Source of the DNA: an uncultured Eggerthellaceae bacterium
Lineage (GTDB): Bacteria; Actinomycetota; Coriobacteriia; Coriobacteriales; Eggerthellaceae
NCBI GenBank assembly: GCA_946618265.1
Contig: CAMOLA010000018.1
Span: forward strand, 1-35,644
Length of the DNA: 35,644 bases
Reading direction: 5' to 3'
In this document: positions 16,951-26,027 of the stretch, in pieces
Position numbering within the stretch: position 1 is the stretch's first letter
Layout of the letters: every line of letters starts with the position of its first letter
The notes under the pieces: model-generated
Told to the model about the DNA's origin: nothing
Databases searched by the model: none
Seen by the model: only the letters and a program-made list of their open reading frames with translations
Translations under genes and position numbers: made by a program

Positions 16951-17381
16951 ACGATCACCCCTGCCTTGTAGGTATCCACCACGCACCTGGTTGCATGAAC
17001 GAGCTTCGGCAGGGGCACGCCGAGCACTTCCGAGCGCAAGCCCATCCCGAAAAGGGTCGGCGTGAACGACAGCGTCGCCGTATATGCCTCGAAGTCAAAG
17101 CCGACCGTCTCGTGCGTGACGGCGACGTCGAGGTTTTCCTTATCGAAACTCGCGCTGATCTCCTGCTCGACCAGCGAGCGTGTCTGCTCAGCGCCTTGCC
17201 GATAGGCTGGCGCGGAGGCGTGCACCCGCACGGCCTGGTGGGCAATGCGGTCGAACGCGGCGCAATCCGAAAAGAACGCGAGCGCGTTGACCGAGATGAC
17301 CGCCACGACGAGGAGGACGGGAAACGCCACCGCAAGCTCGACCGTCATCTGACCCGAATGGAGTCGTTTCGCTATTCCCAT
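16947..17381 (-). CDS. TadE-like minor pilin protein
   Basis: 144 residues. The N-terminus SGQMTVELAVAFPVLLVVAV is the TadE/pseudopilin pattern: a short basic leader, then polar residues with the conserved Glu, then a TM helix (about 14-36). A small extracytoplasmic domain follows, ending VHATRCVVDTYKAGVIV. ATG at 17381 has GGAGGTGAGG upstream and overlaps the previous gene by 10 nt. The frame is open much further upstream, but that part lies inside the neighbouring gene. Probably an accessory component of the Flp pilus base. Confidence 0.7.
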   Translation of the reverse strand: MGIAKRLHSGQMTVELAVAFPVLLVVAVISVNALAFFSDCAAFDRIAHQAVRVHASAPAYRQGAEQTRSLVEQEISASFDKENLDVAVTHETVGFDFEAYTATLSFTPTLFGMGLRSEVLGVPLPKLVHATRCVVDTYKAGVIV

Positions 17382-19507
17382 GCCCTCACCTCCGCAGTTT
17401 CCGCATGATAGGAGCGCAGCTGCTCGAAAACGGACTGGATGAATCCCACTCCCTGGGCTTTGGCCGCTTCGGGTATGGGAATCGTTATCGGAATGGACGG
17501 CCCGCCTTCGCCGAGCAACTCGATCGAGGCGATCTCCACCGAATCGCCTATCTCGCCCACGCGGGCGATCGCAACGCGCTCGGCCTCCGTCATGACGGCG
17601 GAGAACAGGTCCGTCGATGCGAGCGGATGGCTGACGACCCGCTGCTTGACACCGACGTATGCCGATGCGAACGAGCCTTCGGCCTTCGCCGCGACATGCG
17701 CGGTGTTGAGGGTCACGGGCTTGAGCGCCCCGATTTCGGCGGGCTGCAGGCCGGCGGACGCTATCGCGTCCACGAGCTTTTCCGACGCCCAGGAGCCAAG
17801 GCCGCTCGCTCCGACGAGCGGCAGCGCGTTGAGCCCCGATTCCACGCCGTCGACGAGCGCGCCTTGCCCATCGCCATACGCCTTGAGCATCCACGACCAC
17901 GCATCGAGAACGATGCCTGCAGCGCCCACGAGAACGCCCCCGCCTTCCCGCAAGCCGTCGAGCAGCGAGTTGATGATGGTCTTGCCTTCATCGGACCCCT
18001 CGTCGATCAGCGTTGCGCCGCTCACCGCCACGCGGGTCCCCAGCGACCCCGTCTGGGAGACGAAGCCGCTCGCGAAACCGCCTGCCGCGGGCGTCGATCC
18101 GGTGTTGGCCACGAAGGCCACCGCCCCGTAACGCCCCGGTGGCTGCGGCTCGATACGCTTCTCCGCACACTCCGCGATAGCTTCTTTGATCCGGTCGATC
18201 AAGTCGCCGGCTTGGTCTTCCACCTTCTCCTTTTCCTCGTCGGCTTTGCGGCGCGCCTCTTCGTAGGCTTCCGCCTCCTTGGCCACGATGTCATAGTGAT
18301 ACTCGAACCCGTTCTCGATCGACGACGAGGCGGCGGCAACTTTTCCGAGAGTCGACGCCCTGAACCCACATGCCGGGCACTTCGTCAAGCCGGCGCTTTC
18401 CATGTACTCGATCGACCCGTAACCGAGCGTTTCGCCCACGGCCCCGGGGCAGGCGCTATAGGCGTGCATCGTCGCTCCCGCCTCTTCGCTCGTAATCAGA
18501 TACGCCCCCTCGAAATAGAGCTCGGTCTGCCGCATTTCCGACGTGTTCTTCGGCAGGCGCGGGAAATCGGCATCGAACGAGTCCCCGTCCTCCCAAACAT
18601 GACCCTCTGCGACTCGCTCCCATGCGTACGAGTAGAATCGGGCGCGCATCGCCGACCTCACTTGTTCCTCAACCGAGCCGCCGGCCGGCGCCTCGCTGCT
18701 CATACGCCTCAGGTAATAGGATCGCGCCCGGTCGAGCGCGACCGAGAAGGACCAGGTATCCACGCTCGAATACAGCGGATTCTCCCCGCCGGACAACGCG
18801 GCGAGGTGAGCCGCGCGCTCGTACATGCAGTAATCCGGATCGTAGCCGCAATCGTGGAGAAACGCGCGCTCCTTGCTCTTGTTCGCCTCTTCGGCGGCAT
18901 CCTCCGCCTCCTCGGCTTTCTCGCGAATATCGTCGGCCTGCTCGTCGGCGTCCTCGAGGACGTCTTCGCCCTCTTCGCCGGTCTCGACCGAAATCTCCTC
19001 TCCCTTGGAGGGAACGAGTATGGCTATCCCCATGTAGTTCGCTCCGGCCGAGTCGGCATCGTTCGCCTGCGCAACGGAAGCAGCGCAGGCCGCCGAGAAG
19101 AACGGCAGCGCCTTTTGGAGCTTGTCCAGGGCAGACGAAGCGCGATCCGAGAAGGAATCGCGCGCATCGAACAAGTGGCGCGCCGCCTTGAGGAGCGCTT
19201 CGGAAACCGACGCCGTCGCCGGAGTGCACAACGCGGCCACGCCGAGCCCCGTCGTCACGATGGCGGTCAACGACAACGAGAGCACCACACCGTCGCAGAA
19301 CCGCGCGACCAACATGAACTCGGCAACCTGGTTCTCAGCCGACAAAGCGGCCGCATCGGCGACGTCCTGCACCTCCGCGGCGGCGGAATTCACGCGGTAC
19401 ACCTGCGCCGTCGCGAACAAGAGCGAAAGCGTCACCAACAATGACAAGACCATGCTCGTGGTGGTGAAGCCGTGCTCGTCCCGAAAGATGTCGTGCAAGG
19501 ACCTCAT
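17372..19507 (-). CDS. Large TadG-like pilus-associated protein with coiled-coil regions
   Basis: 711 residues from the ATG at 19507, which overlaps the tadE stop as ATGA. The N-terminus (HGFTTTSMVLSLLVTLSLLF) is a TadE/TadG-type signal-anchor helix followed by AAAEVQDVADAAALSAEN, the TadG-like segment. A second hydrophobic region lies near 55-80. Residues about 170-205 are very acidic (Glu/Asp/Ala heptad-like), and about 440-485 form another charged coiled coil. A CPACGF pair near residue 380 and Cys at about 360 could bind zinc or form a disulfide. The last 200 residues are Gly/Ala/Ser-rich and end before tadE-like. Much longer than TadE (about 150 aa). No von Willebrand domain, often present in TadG, is seen. 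Probably a surface or periplasm-side Tad component. Confidence 0.65.
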   Translation of the reverse strand: MRSLHDIFRDEHGFTTTSMVLSLLVTLSLLFATAQVYRVNSAAAEVQDVADAAALSAENQVAEFMLVARFCDGVVLSLSLTAIVTTGLGVAALCTPATASVSEALLKAARHLFDARDSFSDRASSALDKLQKALPFFSAACAASVAQANDADSAGANYMGIAILVPSKGEEISVETGEEGEDVLEDADEQADDIREKAEEAEDAAEEANKSKERAFLHDCGYDPDYCMYERAAHLAALSGGENPLYSSVDTWSFSVALDRARSYYLRRMSSEAPAGGSVEEQVRSAMRARFYSYAWERVAEGHVWEDGDSFDADFPRLPKNTSEMRQTELYFEGAYLITSEEAGATMHAYSACPGAVGETLGYGSIEYMESAGLTKCPACGFRASTLGKVAAASSSIENGFEYHYDIVAKEAEAYEEARRKADEEKEKVEDQAGDLIDRIKEAIAECAEKRIEPQPPGRYGAVAFVANTGSTPAAGGFASGFVSQTGSLGTRVAVSGATLIDEGSDEGKTIINSLLDGLREGGGVLVGAAGIVLDAWSWMLKAYGDGQGALVDGVESGLNALPLVGASGLGSWASEKLVDAIASAGLQPAEIGALKPVTLNTAHVAAKAEGSFASAYVGVKQRVVSHPLASTDLFSAVMTEAERVAIARVGEIGDSVEIASIELLGEGGPSIPITIPIPEAAKAQGVGFIQSVFEQLRSYHAETAEVRAWE

Positions 19508-20016
19508 GAGCACCACGCCCCGACCCATGAGTCGGGCACAAGGCCCTCCACGCTTCCCGCCACCCACGACGGCTGCGTCGACATGGTCGCGCTCTTCTCG
19601 ATGACGAGGTTGCCCGAGGAGTTGGTCATGCCCAAAAGCTTCGCGCCCGCGTCGAACAGGGGGAGGGGACGCAGCTCGTTTCTGATGCGAACCGTCACGT
19701 TTTCGGAGCTCTCTCCCCCATCGAACGATATATCGTAGCTGCATCTTCCCTCATGCACGTGAAAGCAGTCTTGCTGCGGAATCGCCGCCAGCCTATGGCG
19801 CACGAACGCCTCGCAACTCGCGTCCATCGAGCCGAGCGCGTCGGTTTTCGTGGCAATCAGGCGGCATGCCTCCGCTGCCGCATTACCCATCACGACATGG
19901 TCGTACAGCATTATCCCGGGCTGAATCAGCATCAAAACGAGCAGGAACAGCACGGGGATGACAACGGCAGCCTCTACGGTTCCTTGCCCTTTCTGGCCGC
20001 GTAACAACGCTAACAT
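19504..20016 (-). CDS. tadE: TadE-family pseudopilin
   Basis: 170 residues from ATG at 20016, which has GGAGGC upstream. The leader GQKGQGTVEAAVVIPVLFLL contains the conserved Gly before the cleavage site, the +5-type Glu and the TM helix. The extracytoplasmic part carries the usual TadE arrangement with Cys near AACRLIA, ASCEAF, QDCFHVH and RCSYDIS. TadE is a pseudopilin processed by the same peptidase as Flp. The frame extends upstream to 20208, but residues before 20016 have no similarity and no ribosome site. It precedes the TadG-like gene with an ATGA overlap. Confidence 0.8.
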   Translation of the reverse strand: MLALLRGQKGQGTVEAAVVIPVLFLLVLMLIQPGIMLYDHVVMGNAAAEACRLIATKTDALGSMDASCEAFVRHRLAAIPQQDCFHVHEGRCSYDISFDGGESSENVTVRIRNELRPLPLFDAGAKLLGMTNSSGNLVIEKSATMSTQPSWVAGSVEGLVPDSWVGAWCS

Positions 20017-20089
20017 AGACACAACGCCTCCTAGACCCGGCGTAATCGGGCCGCACGAGCGGGCCAGACGGCCGTCTGGCCCGCCATCT

Positions 20090-20326
20090 TCAGTACAGGA
20101 AAACATCGACGAGGGTCGCCGGGGCAACCGACTGGACATGATGCGACGCCACGGCGAGCGCATGCTCGACGAGGATGCCTCCCCCGAAGGCGCGCCACAT
20201 CGCCGCAAGCGCCACCGTCACGGCGAGGAATCCCGCCATGACGACGGCGAACTCGACGGTCGACTGCCCAGACTCGCGCCGACCGCCCCTTACAAGCCGT
20301 TTATGCCATCTGCGATAGCGTTCCAC
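20090..20326 (-). CDS. Second small pilin-like protein, start uncertain
   Basis: The sequence ESGQSTVEFAVVMAGFLAV is a TadE/Flp-like leader and TM segment, followed by a short tail ending VAPATLVDVFLY. With GTG at 20326 the product is 78 aa and overlaps the flp 3' end by 37 nt. An upstream ATG at about 20560 with AAGGAG would give a 156-aa product overlapping all of flp, with an Arg-rich N-terminus that looks like non-coding translation. No start lies between the flp stop and the pilin motif. The similarity to pilins is clear; the start is not. Confidence 0.55.
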   Translation of the reverse strand: MERYRRWHKRLVRGGRRESGQSTVEFAVVMAGFLAVTVALAAMWRAFGGGILVEHALAVASHHVQSVAPATLVDVFLY

Positions 20327-20523
20327 AGCTCTTGCAGCTTCGGCCTGAACACCATGATCGCGAGAATGGCGATCACGACGAGCACGCCGACCAGGATGGC
20401 GTACTCGGTCGTGCCCTGCCCTTTCGTCGACTTCAACACGGACGCTACGCGCATGCGTCCCTTCACCCACCATTCCCGCGACCGGTCCACCAGCCTGTCC
20501 TGCACTTTTACGACGTCTCGCAT
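20290..20523 (-). CDS. flp: Flp-type prepilin (major pilin)
   Basis: Structural pilin of the Tad pilus. The conserved core GQGTTEYAILVGVLVVIAILAI is present (prepilin cleavage at the Gly, +5 Glu in TTEYA, TM helix), followed by the short Flp tail LQELWNAIADGINGL. It is 77 aa from ATG at 20523; a GTG at 20532 and an ATG at 20454 (preceded by AAGGGA) are alternatives, the latter giving a leader closer to usual Flp length. It lies between tadC and the second pilin-like gene, with 110 bp before it. Confidence 0.85.
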   Translation of the reverse strand: MRDVVKVQDRLVDRSREWWVKGRMRVASVLKSTKGQGTTEYAILVGVLVVIAILAIMVFRPKLQELWNAIADGINGL

Positions 20524-20633
20524 TTCCGCCACCTTTCCTTTCGCCTCGTTTCAAGCGCATACGCGCTCCTTTCACCGCTTCCAAACCCGACTTGCCAACC
20601 CCCGCAGCGCACGCTTCGGCCACGCGCTCCTTC

Positions 20634-21593
20634 TCAGAAGCCGCCCAGGAGCTCGAGGAGCACCGGCCCCATCACCAGCAGCAACATGGCGGGCAGGATG
20701 AGCGTCCCCGTCGGCAGCATCATCTTCACCGGCGCCTTGGCCACGCGCTCCTCGAGAGCCGTGCGATACGTCGCCCGCGCCTGCGCCGCGGCCTCCTCGA
20801 GCACGCCCGTGAGGGAGGACCCGAAGCGCAAGCTGCGCACGATGCCGTCGATGACACGGCCGAGCTGATCGCAGTCGTACGAATTCGCCAAATCGCGCAA
20901 CGCCTCGTCCCGCTGAGAAAGGCCGAGCGACCAGGTTCGGTACGCCCGCGCGCACGAACGGGCGAACTCGTTGTCGAAATGCGAACCGTAAAGTGCGAAG
21001 CTCCTGTCGAACGCGAGGCCGCTGCGCAAGCCCAGGGCAACCACCTCGAGCATCTCGGAGAGATGCCGCTCGGCGCAGGCACCCCTGACGCGCTGCTGCA
21101 TCCGTACGGCCCGCTTCATCGCGGTCGCGCCCACAAAGCATCCCACGGCCCCGAGCACGACGGCGAGCTCGGTGCTTATCGGCATTCCGACCAAAAGGCC
21201 CGCGGCGAGCCCGGCGATCGAGAGCCTCAGGCGCGCTTCGCAGTACGCCGACACCGACACGTCCTTGTCGCATCCGGCCAAGGCCGACTGCCCCTTGAAC
21301 CACGACCCCGCGCGCGTCTGCCCGGCGCGCTTCGCCACCACGCTCGGCGCGATCGGGGTGGCCGTGCCCGTGAAGAGCCGGCGCGTCAACGATTCGGCGT
21401 AACGGAGCGCGAAGTTGTCGTAGCGCGACGACGATGCGAGCTTCCGCGCATGGGCGACCTGATCCCCGAGAGCCGCGCGGCGGCGCATCGCCGCTCTGCG
21501 CCTGCGACTCCGCACGAGGAAGGCGATCGAAGCTGCGGCTCCGCCGCTCGCGCACGCGCCGAGCGCCATCGCCGCCTGTGCTACCCAGCTCAT
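20634..21593 (-). CDS. tadC: TadC, inner-membrane platform protein (T2SS_F family)
   Basis: 319 residues from the ATG at 21593 that overlaps the tadB stop (ATGA). The frame stays open upstream, but those residues belong to tadB in another frame. It has an N-terminal TM helix (about 5-26), a cytoplasmic region, a hydrophobic pair (about 128-160), then the GspF-like helical domain with LGLRSGLAFDRSF and FGSSLTGVLEEAAAQAR, and a C-terminal TM (about 292-315). With TadB it forms the platform on which TadA drives pilin extrusion. Confidence 0.85.
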   Translation of the reverse strand: MSWVAQAAMALGACASGGAAASIAFLVRSRRRRAAMRRRAALGDQVAHARKLASSSRYDNFALRYAESLTRRLFTGTATPIAPSVVAKRAGQTRAGSWFKGQSALAGCDKDVSVSAYCEARLRLSIAGLAAGLLVGMPISTELAVVLGAVGCFVGATAMKRAVRMQQRVRGACAERHLSEMLEVVALGLRSGLAFDRSFALYGSHFDNEFARSCARAYRTWSLGLSQRDEALRDLANSYDCDQLGRVIDGIVRSLRFGSSLTGVLEEAAAQARATYRTALEERVAKAPVKMMLPTGTLILPAMLLLVMGPVLLELLGGF

Positions 21594-22555
21594 GACACGC
21601 CCTCCACCGAAAGCGCGCGGCGCACGAGCAAGATACCCGCAGCCTGCATGATTATCGCGAGCGACAAAAGCCCGTATCCGAGGACGCTCGAGAAGAACGG
21701 CATGAGGAAGTCGGGGGTCGCCAAGGAGAACGCTGCAACGAGGATGAAGGGCATCGCCACCACCACCCTGGCCGAAAGCTTCGCCTGAGCGGTCTGGACG
21801 CGCAGGGCCCGCCGCAACGCCAGCTCTCCCTTGACCGTGTCGGCCGCGGCGTCGAGCACCTGTTTCATGGCCCCGCCGCTTTGATGCTGCACATCGAGGG
21901 CCACCGCCACGAAGGCAAGTTCGGAAGCGTGAGCGCCCTCCCTCAGCTCGGCCAGCGACTCCTCTGCGCTGCCGCCCATCTCCAGCACGTGTGCGCTGCG
22001 CGCGAACGTTTGCGAGAGGGGCCCCTTCGCGTCTTCCGCGACCTGCCTGAACGTCTGCAGCAGGGTGAACCCGGCTCCAAAGCACGCCGACATCGATTCG
22101 ATCGCATCGGGAACGGCTTCGCGAATCGCCTCTCTTCGCTTATCGCGGGCGTTGTTGACGACCAGCACGGTGGCGCAAACCATGCAGGCCGCCACGGCAA
22201 CGGCCCCTATCGCGCTTCCCGTAAGCGCCCAAACGACGGCGGCCAGGACGACCATGAAGACGAGCAGGACCGTGACCGTCGACTGCGCCGTTGAGGCAAG
22301 GCCCCGCTGTTCGAGGAGCGCGACCATCTCGTCTGACAGCTCCCTCACCTTGCGCAACTTGAGCAGCGCGTCGGCTATTGGGCGAACGAGCCTGAACCCG
22401 TTGCGAACGCGCCAGGCCAAAAAGCCGCCGAGCGTCGCCTCCCCGCCCTGGGACACCACGGCCGCCCGCCGGCGTCGCAGCGCAGCCGCCAATTCCAAAG
22501 CCGTTGCATACGAGCACCCGAACCCCGCCAATAGCGCTATTCCAGCGATAAGCAT
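21590..22555 (-). CDS. tadB: TadB, inner-membrane platform protein (T2SS_F family)
   Basis: 321 residues. The start is taken as ATG at 22555, overlapping the end of the ATPase gene by 19 nt; a GTG at 22567, better placed behind GAGGTGG, is a close alternative. An N-terminal TM helix (about 2-20) is followed by a cytoplasmic linker, two TM segments (about 95-140) and the GspF-type domain with FGAGFTLLQTFRQVAEDAKGP and the later QSGGAMKQVLDAAADTVKGE. A C-terminal TM pair follows (about 260-310). Partner of TadC. Confidence 0.85.
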   Translation of the reverse strand: MLIAGIALLAGFGCSYATALELAAALRRRRAAVVSQGGEATLGGFLAWRVRNGFRLVRPIADALLKLRKVRELSDEMVALLEQRGLASTAQSTVTVLLVFMVVLAAVVWALTGSAIGAVAVAACMVCATVLVVNNARDKRREAIREAVPDAIESMSACFGAGFTLLQTFRQVAEDAKGPLSQTFARSAHVLEMGGSAEESLAELREGAHASELAFVAVALDVQHQSGGAMKQVLDAAADTVKGELALRRALRVQTAQAKLSARVVVAMPFILVAAFSLATPDFLMPFFSSVLGYGLLSLAIIMQAAGILLVRRALSVEGVS

Positions 22556-23859
22556 GCGCGTTTCCACGATTCCACCTCTTCCGATTCCGCAAGCCCCCTC
22601 ATCGGCAGCTCGTCTACCCAATGCGGCACGTCAACCCATCCTCCTCGATCGCCGGGCCGACCGCGGGCGTATATCGGCCGAGTCACGCACCTGCCGCGAT
22701 CGTCATCGAAATCGAGCGCCACCACATCCGTCACCATCCGCGAGCCGTCCATCGCGCGCTGCGTTTGAACGACCAGGTCGATTGCGCTGGCGATGTTGGC
22801 CTCTATCACGTCGACGGGCAGCTCCGCTACATAGCGGACCATCGTGGTCAAGCGCGATATGGACTCGGCAGGCGAGTTGGCGTGCAACGTGGTCAGCGAT
22901 CCGTCGTGGCCAGTGTTCATGGCCGTCAGCATGTCAAGCGCCTCGGCGCCCCGGCATTCCCCGACCACGATGCGATCGGGCCTCATGCGCAGCGAGTTGA
23001 TGACGAGGTCCCGGATCGTCACCTCGCCGGTCCCTTCCGCGTTTTCCGGCCGGGCCTCCATGCGCGCCACGTCGGGATGTTCGAAGAACCTCAGCTCTGC
23101 CGAGTCCTCGATCGTGACGATGCGCTCGTCTTTGGGAATGACGCACGACAAGGCGTTGAGCAGCGTGGTTTTCCCGCTCCCCGTGCCCCCGCATACGGCG
23201 ATGCTGCGCCGGGCGCGCACGGCCCACGTGAGGAACGGCCTCAGTTCCGGCTCGATCGAGCCGCTTTGCTCCATCTCCTCGAGCGTGATCACATGCTCGG
23301 TGAACTTTCGTATCGTCAAGTAAGGCCCGTCGAGCGCAATGGGAGGCACGACGACGTTCACGCGATGGCCTTGCGGCAAACGCGCGTTCACCATGGGCGA
23401 CGCCTCGTCTATGCGGCGCCCAAGGGGCCCGAGAATGCGGTCGATGAGGGCTCTCAGTTCGGGTTCGCCCGAAAACGCCCGATTGGATTCGTGCAGCTTC
23501 CCGTTGCGCTCGTAAAAGACCTTGTGCGGCCCGTTCGCTATGATCTCGGTTATCTCCTCGTCTGCGAGCATGTCTTCGAGCACGCCGAACCCGAACAGCG
23601 CGTCTATGAGCTGCCCGACGAGCTCCGAACGCTCATCTATGCCGACGTACGCCCAATCGACGCCCTCGAACACGCGTCTGCAAGCGCTCCTCACCTCGTT
23701 GCGCGCCCGTTCGGGATTCTCCTGGGAAAGCTCGGCCAGCTCGTCGACCGTGATCAGCTGTTGCACGCCTTCGCGCAACAGCGCGAGACGGTTGCTCGCA
23801 TCGTCGGTGCGGCCTCCATCGGCATTGCCCGCACGTTGCACCCGATCGTATAAGCTCAT
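22537..23859 (-). CDS. tadA: TadA/CpaF secretion ATPase
   Basis: Cytoplasmic hexameric ATPase powering Flp pilus assembly. 440 residues. An N-terminal helical domain (about 1-100) is followed by the CpaF core: [13 protein letters not shown], Walker [10 protein letters not shown] (224-232, K230), Asp box VTIEDSAEL, Walker [13 protein letters not shown] and His box [10 protein letters not shown] at 23859 is preceded by GAAGGAAG and sits 48 nt after tadZ. The C-terminal about 60 residues are a variable, charged tail. Best conserved gene of the cluster. Confidence 0.94.
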   Translation of the reverse strand: MSLYDRVQRAGNADGGRTDDASNRLALLREGVQQLITVDELAELSQENPERARNEVRSACRRVFEGVDWAYVGIDERSELVGQLIDALFGFGVLEDMLADEEITEIIANGPHKVFYERNGKLHESNRAFSGEPELRALIDRILGPLGRRIDEASPMVNARLPQGHRVNVVVPPIALDGPYLTIRKFTEHVITLEEMEQSGSIEPELRPFLTWAVRARRSIAVCGGTGSGKTTLLNALSCVIPKDERIVTIEDSAELRFFEHPDVARMEARPENAEGTGEVTIRDLVINSLRMRPDRIVVGECRGAEALDMLTAMNTGHDGSLTTLHANSPAESISRLTTMVRYVAELPVDVIEANIASAIDLVVQTQRAMDGSRMVTDVVALDFDDDRGRCVTRPIYARGRPGDRGGWVDVPHWVDELPMRGLAESEEVESWKRACLSLE

Positions 23860-23907
23860 GATTCACCGCTTCCTTCTTCTGCGCCGACGGGAAACCCCCG
23901 CCCGCCG

Positions 23908-25242
23908 TCACTTCCTGCCGCGCCGCCGCCCGGCGTGCTTTCCCCGATGCCGCGAGAATCGCCGCTCCGCTGGAGGCGGAGTCGCTGGAGCTGCCGTCGC
24001 GTCCTCGGGAAGAAGCAGGTTGACGGCTTCGATGACGCTCGCGCAAAAGTCGTTTCCCGAAGCGACGAGCTCGTCGGCGTTGCCGCTGCCCAGGTAGTCC
24101 TCGACATCGCGGCCACCGTCCTTCAACTCCATGACCGGCGCGCCGTCGAGCGCGCTCGAAACGTCTATCGAGGTGAGCAGGGCGTTTTTGCCGCATCGGT
24201 TGACCGCGAACTTGAACGGACCGGTAGCGATCCCGCAACGAGCGCACAGCTCGAGCGCGTGCTTGCAGGCGCGCATCGACGAAGCGCGCTGGTCCACGAG
24301 GAACAGCGCAGCCGTGCTCCTCTCGAGCAAGACGGCATGCTGCTCGGCCCAGGCGGCCCCCGTGTTCGCCACGATCACCTCGAACGAGCCCGCCAGCTTG
24401 TCGAGCAGCTGCGGCATCGCCCTGACGACCGCTTCCGCAACTTCTATCCGGTCGGGAGCAGCGAGAACGGTCAGCGGCGACCCCTTCGCGATTTCGCGGT
24501 CGAGCAGATCGGGCCTCCTTATCGCCTCGTCGATGGCGAGCGCGTCGGGCACGCCCGCCATGATGGCCATGTCCCCGAACTGCAAATCGAAATCGAGCAA
24601 CAGCGTTCGGAAGCCCCTATCGCGCGCGGCGATCGCAGCGACGACCGCAACAGAGCTCTTTCCCGCTCCGCCGCTCCCGCTGACGATGGGAACGATTTGT
24701 CCCCGCCCATGGCGCGGCAGCGCAATCGTGCCCGGACGCTGCCTGAGCACCAGGCCTTGCGATTCTTGCCGTTCGACCAAGGGAAGTTCCAGCTCCTCTT
24801 CGGCAACGAGCGTCATGGACGAGACCACGCTGGGCGATCCGCCGCCTGGAGCCTCGGGCACGGGCGCCGAGACCGCGCCGAATTCCGACTTGGCCGCACC
24901 GTAGCGCCGCGCGAACGCCGAAGCGTCGAGCACCTCGTCGAGCTGCGCCGTATGCGCCCGGCTGAGCAGCGAGCCGTCTCCGCTGAAATCGATCAGCCGA
25001 ACGGAAATCGTCGGGTTGTCGGACTTCAGCGTGGCAGCCAAGTTGATCGCCTCCACGTCCTCGCACGATGCGACCCACGCCTCCGCCACCGCGTCGCTTT
25101 CCGCGATGCGCGCGCGGGCTTCATCGCCCGACGAGTAAACGTCGAGCCACTCCTGGGCATCGAGCTGTTCGCCTTCGAGCCCGATCAGCTCGGGATTTCG
25201 CACCGAAAGCTCGTCGGCGCACAAAGCGATTCGCCTGTTCAT
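23908..25242 (-). CDS. tadZ: TadZ/CpaE-like MinD-family ATPase
   Basis: Positions the Tad machine at the cell pole or membrane. 444 residues. The N-terminal about 120 residues resemble a degenerate receiver-like domain, as in CpaE. A low-complexity linker (about 120-175) is followed by a SIMIBI ATPase domain with deviant Walker A SGSGGAGKSS (188-197, K195), then LLLDFDLQFGDMA, a typical TadZ motif. The tail ends in an Arg/Lys-rich stretch that could contact membrane or DNA. It overlaps cpaB as ATGA. Confidence 0.88.
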   Translation of the reverse strand: MNRRIALCADELSVRNPELIGLEGEQLDAQEWLDVYSSGDEARARIAESDAVAEAWVASCEDVEAINLAATLKSDNPTISVRLIDFSGDGSLLSRAHTAQLDEVLDASAFARRYGAAKSEFGAVSAPVPEAPGGGSPSVVSSMTLVAEEELELPLVERQESQGLVLRQRPGTIALPRHGRGQIVPIVSGSGGAGKSSVAVVAAIAARDRGFRTLLLDFDLQFGDMAIMAGVPDALAIDEAIRRPDLLDREIAKGSPLTVLAAPDRIEVAEAVVRAMPQLLDKLAGSFEVIVANTGAAWAEQHAVLLERSTAALFLVDQRASSMRACKHALELCARCGIATGPFKFAVNRCGKNALLTSIDVSSALDGAPVMELKDGGRDVEDYLGSGNADELVASGNDFCASVIEAVNLLLPEDATAAPATPPPAERRFSRHRGKHAGRRRGRK

Positions 25243-26027
25243 CGCGCCCTCCCTCCAGCAACGCCCACAGATCCGACCGGACCCTGGTCCGGGTTTTCAG
25301 CGCCCTCTGCAGAGGGCGCCGCCATCCCCTTGGTCGCCGATTTGGAAGAAGCGCTCGGCGCCGCCCCGCTCGATTCGGCGGGCGCTTCCACGCGCTCGCC
25401 GGGAATGACGAAGTACAGGCTCGTCTTGCCCGACGCCGAGATGAACTCCTGGACGCTTTCGGGGTCGACGGCCAACGTTATCCAGCCTGATTCGCTCGAG
25501 ACGAGAGAGCCCGCTGCGCCAACGGACGTGTCGAGCACGACGACGCCGCGCGCGATGGCCGCCGTCGACGTGTCGCCCGACGAATAGACGTCGACGCTCA
25601 TGCCCGGCTGAATCGCCCCGCCGACGGCCTGAACCGCCTTCGCAGGAACACTCACCGCTTCCTTCCCGGCTGGAATGTCGAGGACGCTTCGGTTCGATTC
25701 GAACCTCTTCTCCGATATGACCTCGCCCTTGATGATTCCCGACGTCGCCGTCTTTCCGACGATGTCAGAAGCTTCCCGAACCGCGCCATCGGGGAGCAGG
25801 TCGGCGATCCAGAGCCGCGTTTCCACCGCCGAAGCGTCGACGCGCTCCCCGGAAACCACGTCGCGCGTTGCAACGCACACTTCGACCTGTTCCCCGCCGT
25901 ACCGGGCCAGCGCTTCGGCGCGCGCAGCATCGGCCTCGCCCTGCACGCTGTACATGAAGCCCGCTATGCAGCCGGCACAGGCAACACCGCACGCAATCGC
26001 GGTAATCACCAGCTTCTTGTCCTTCAT
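25239..26027 (-). CDS. cpaB: CpaB/RcpC-like pilus assembly protein (SAF domain)
   Basis: First gene of the tad operon. 262 residues, ATG at 26027 with AGGAGG. An N-terminal signal-anchor helix (about 6-26, Cys-rich) precedes a SAF domain (about 45-115, with ATRDVVSGERVDASAVE) and the CpaB domain (to about 215, with VSVPAKAVQAVGGAIQPGM and VDVYSSG). The tail (about 220-262) is Ala/Ser/Pro-rich. In diderms CpaB pairs with the CpaC secretin; no secretin gene is present here, as expected of a single-membrane cell. The 5' frame is open upstream but unsupported. Confidence 0.85.
   Translation of the reverse strand: MKDKKLVITAIACGVACAGCIAGFMYSVQGEADAARAEALARYGGEQVEVCVATRDVVSGERVDASAVETRLWIADLLPDGAVREASDIVGKTATSGIIKGEVISEKRFESNRSVLDIPAGKEAVSVPAKAVQAVGGAIQPGMSVDVYSSGDTSTAAIARGVVVLDTSVGAAGSLVSSESGWITLAVDPESVQEFISASGKTSLYFVIPGERVEAPAESSGAAPSASSKSATKGMAAPSAEGAENPDQGPVGSVGVAGGRAR

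Noticed and set aside
17405..19444. 679-codon plus-strand frame across the TadG-like gene
   Set aside because: Arg/His-rich antisense translation of a clear pilus-operon gene with coupled start and stop; no recognisable domains.
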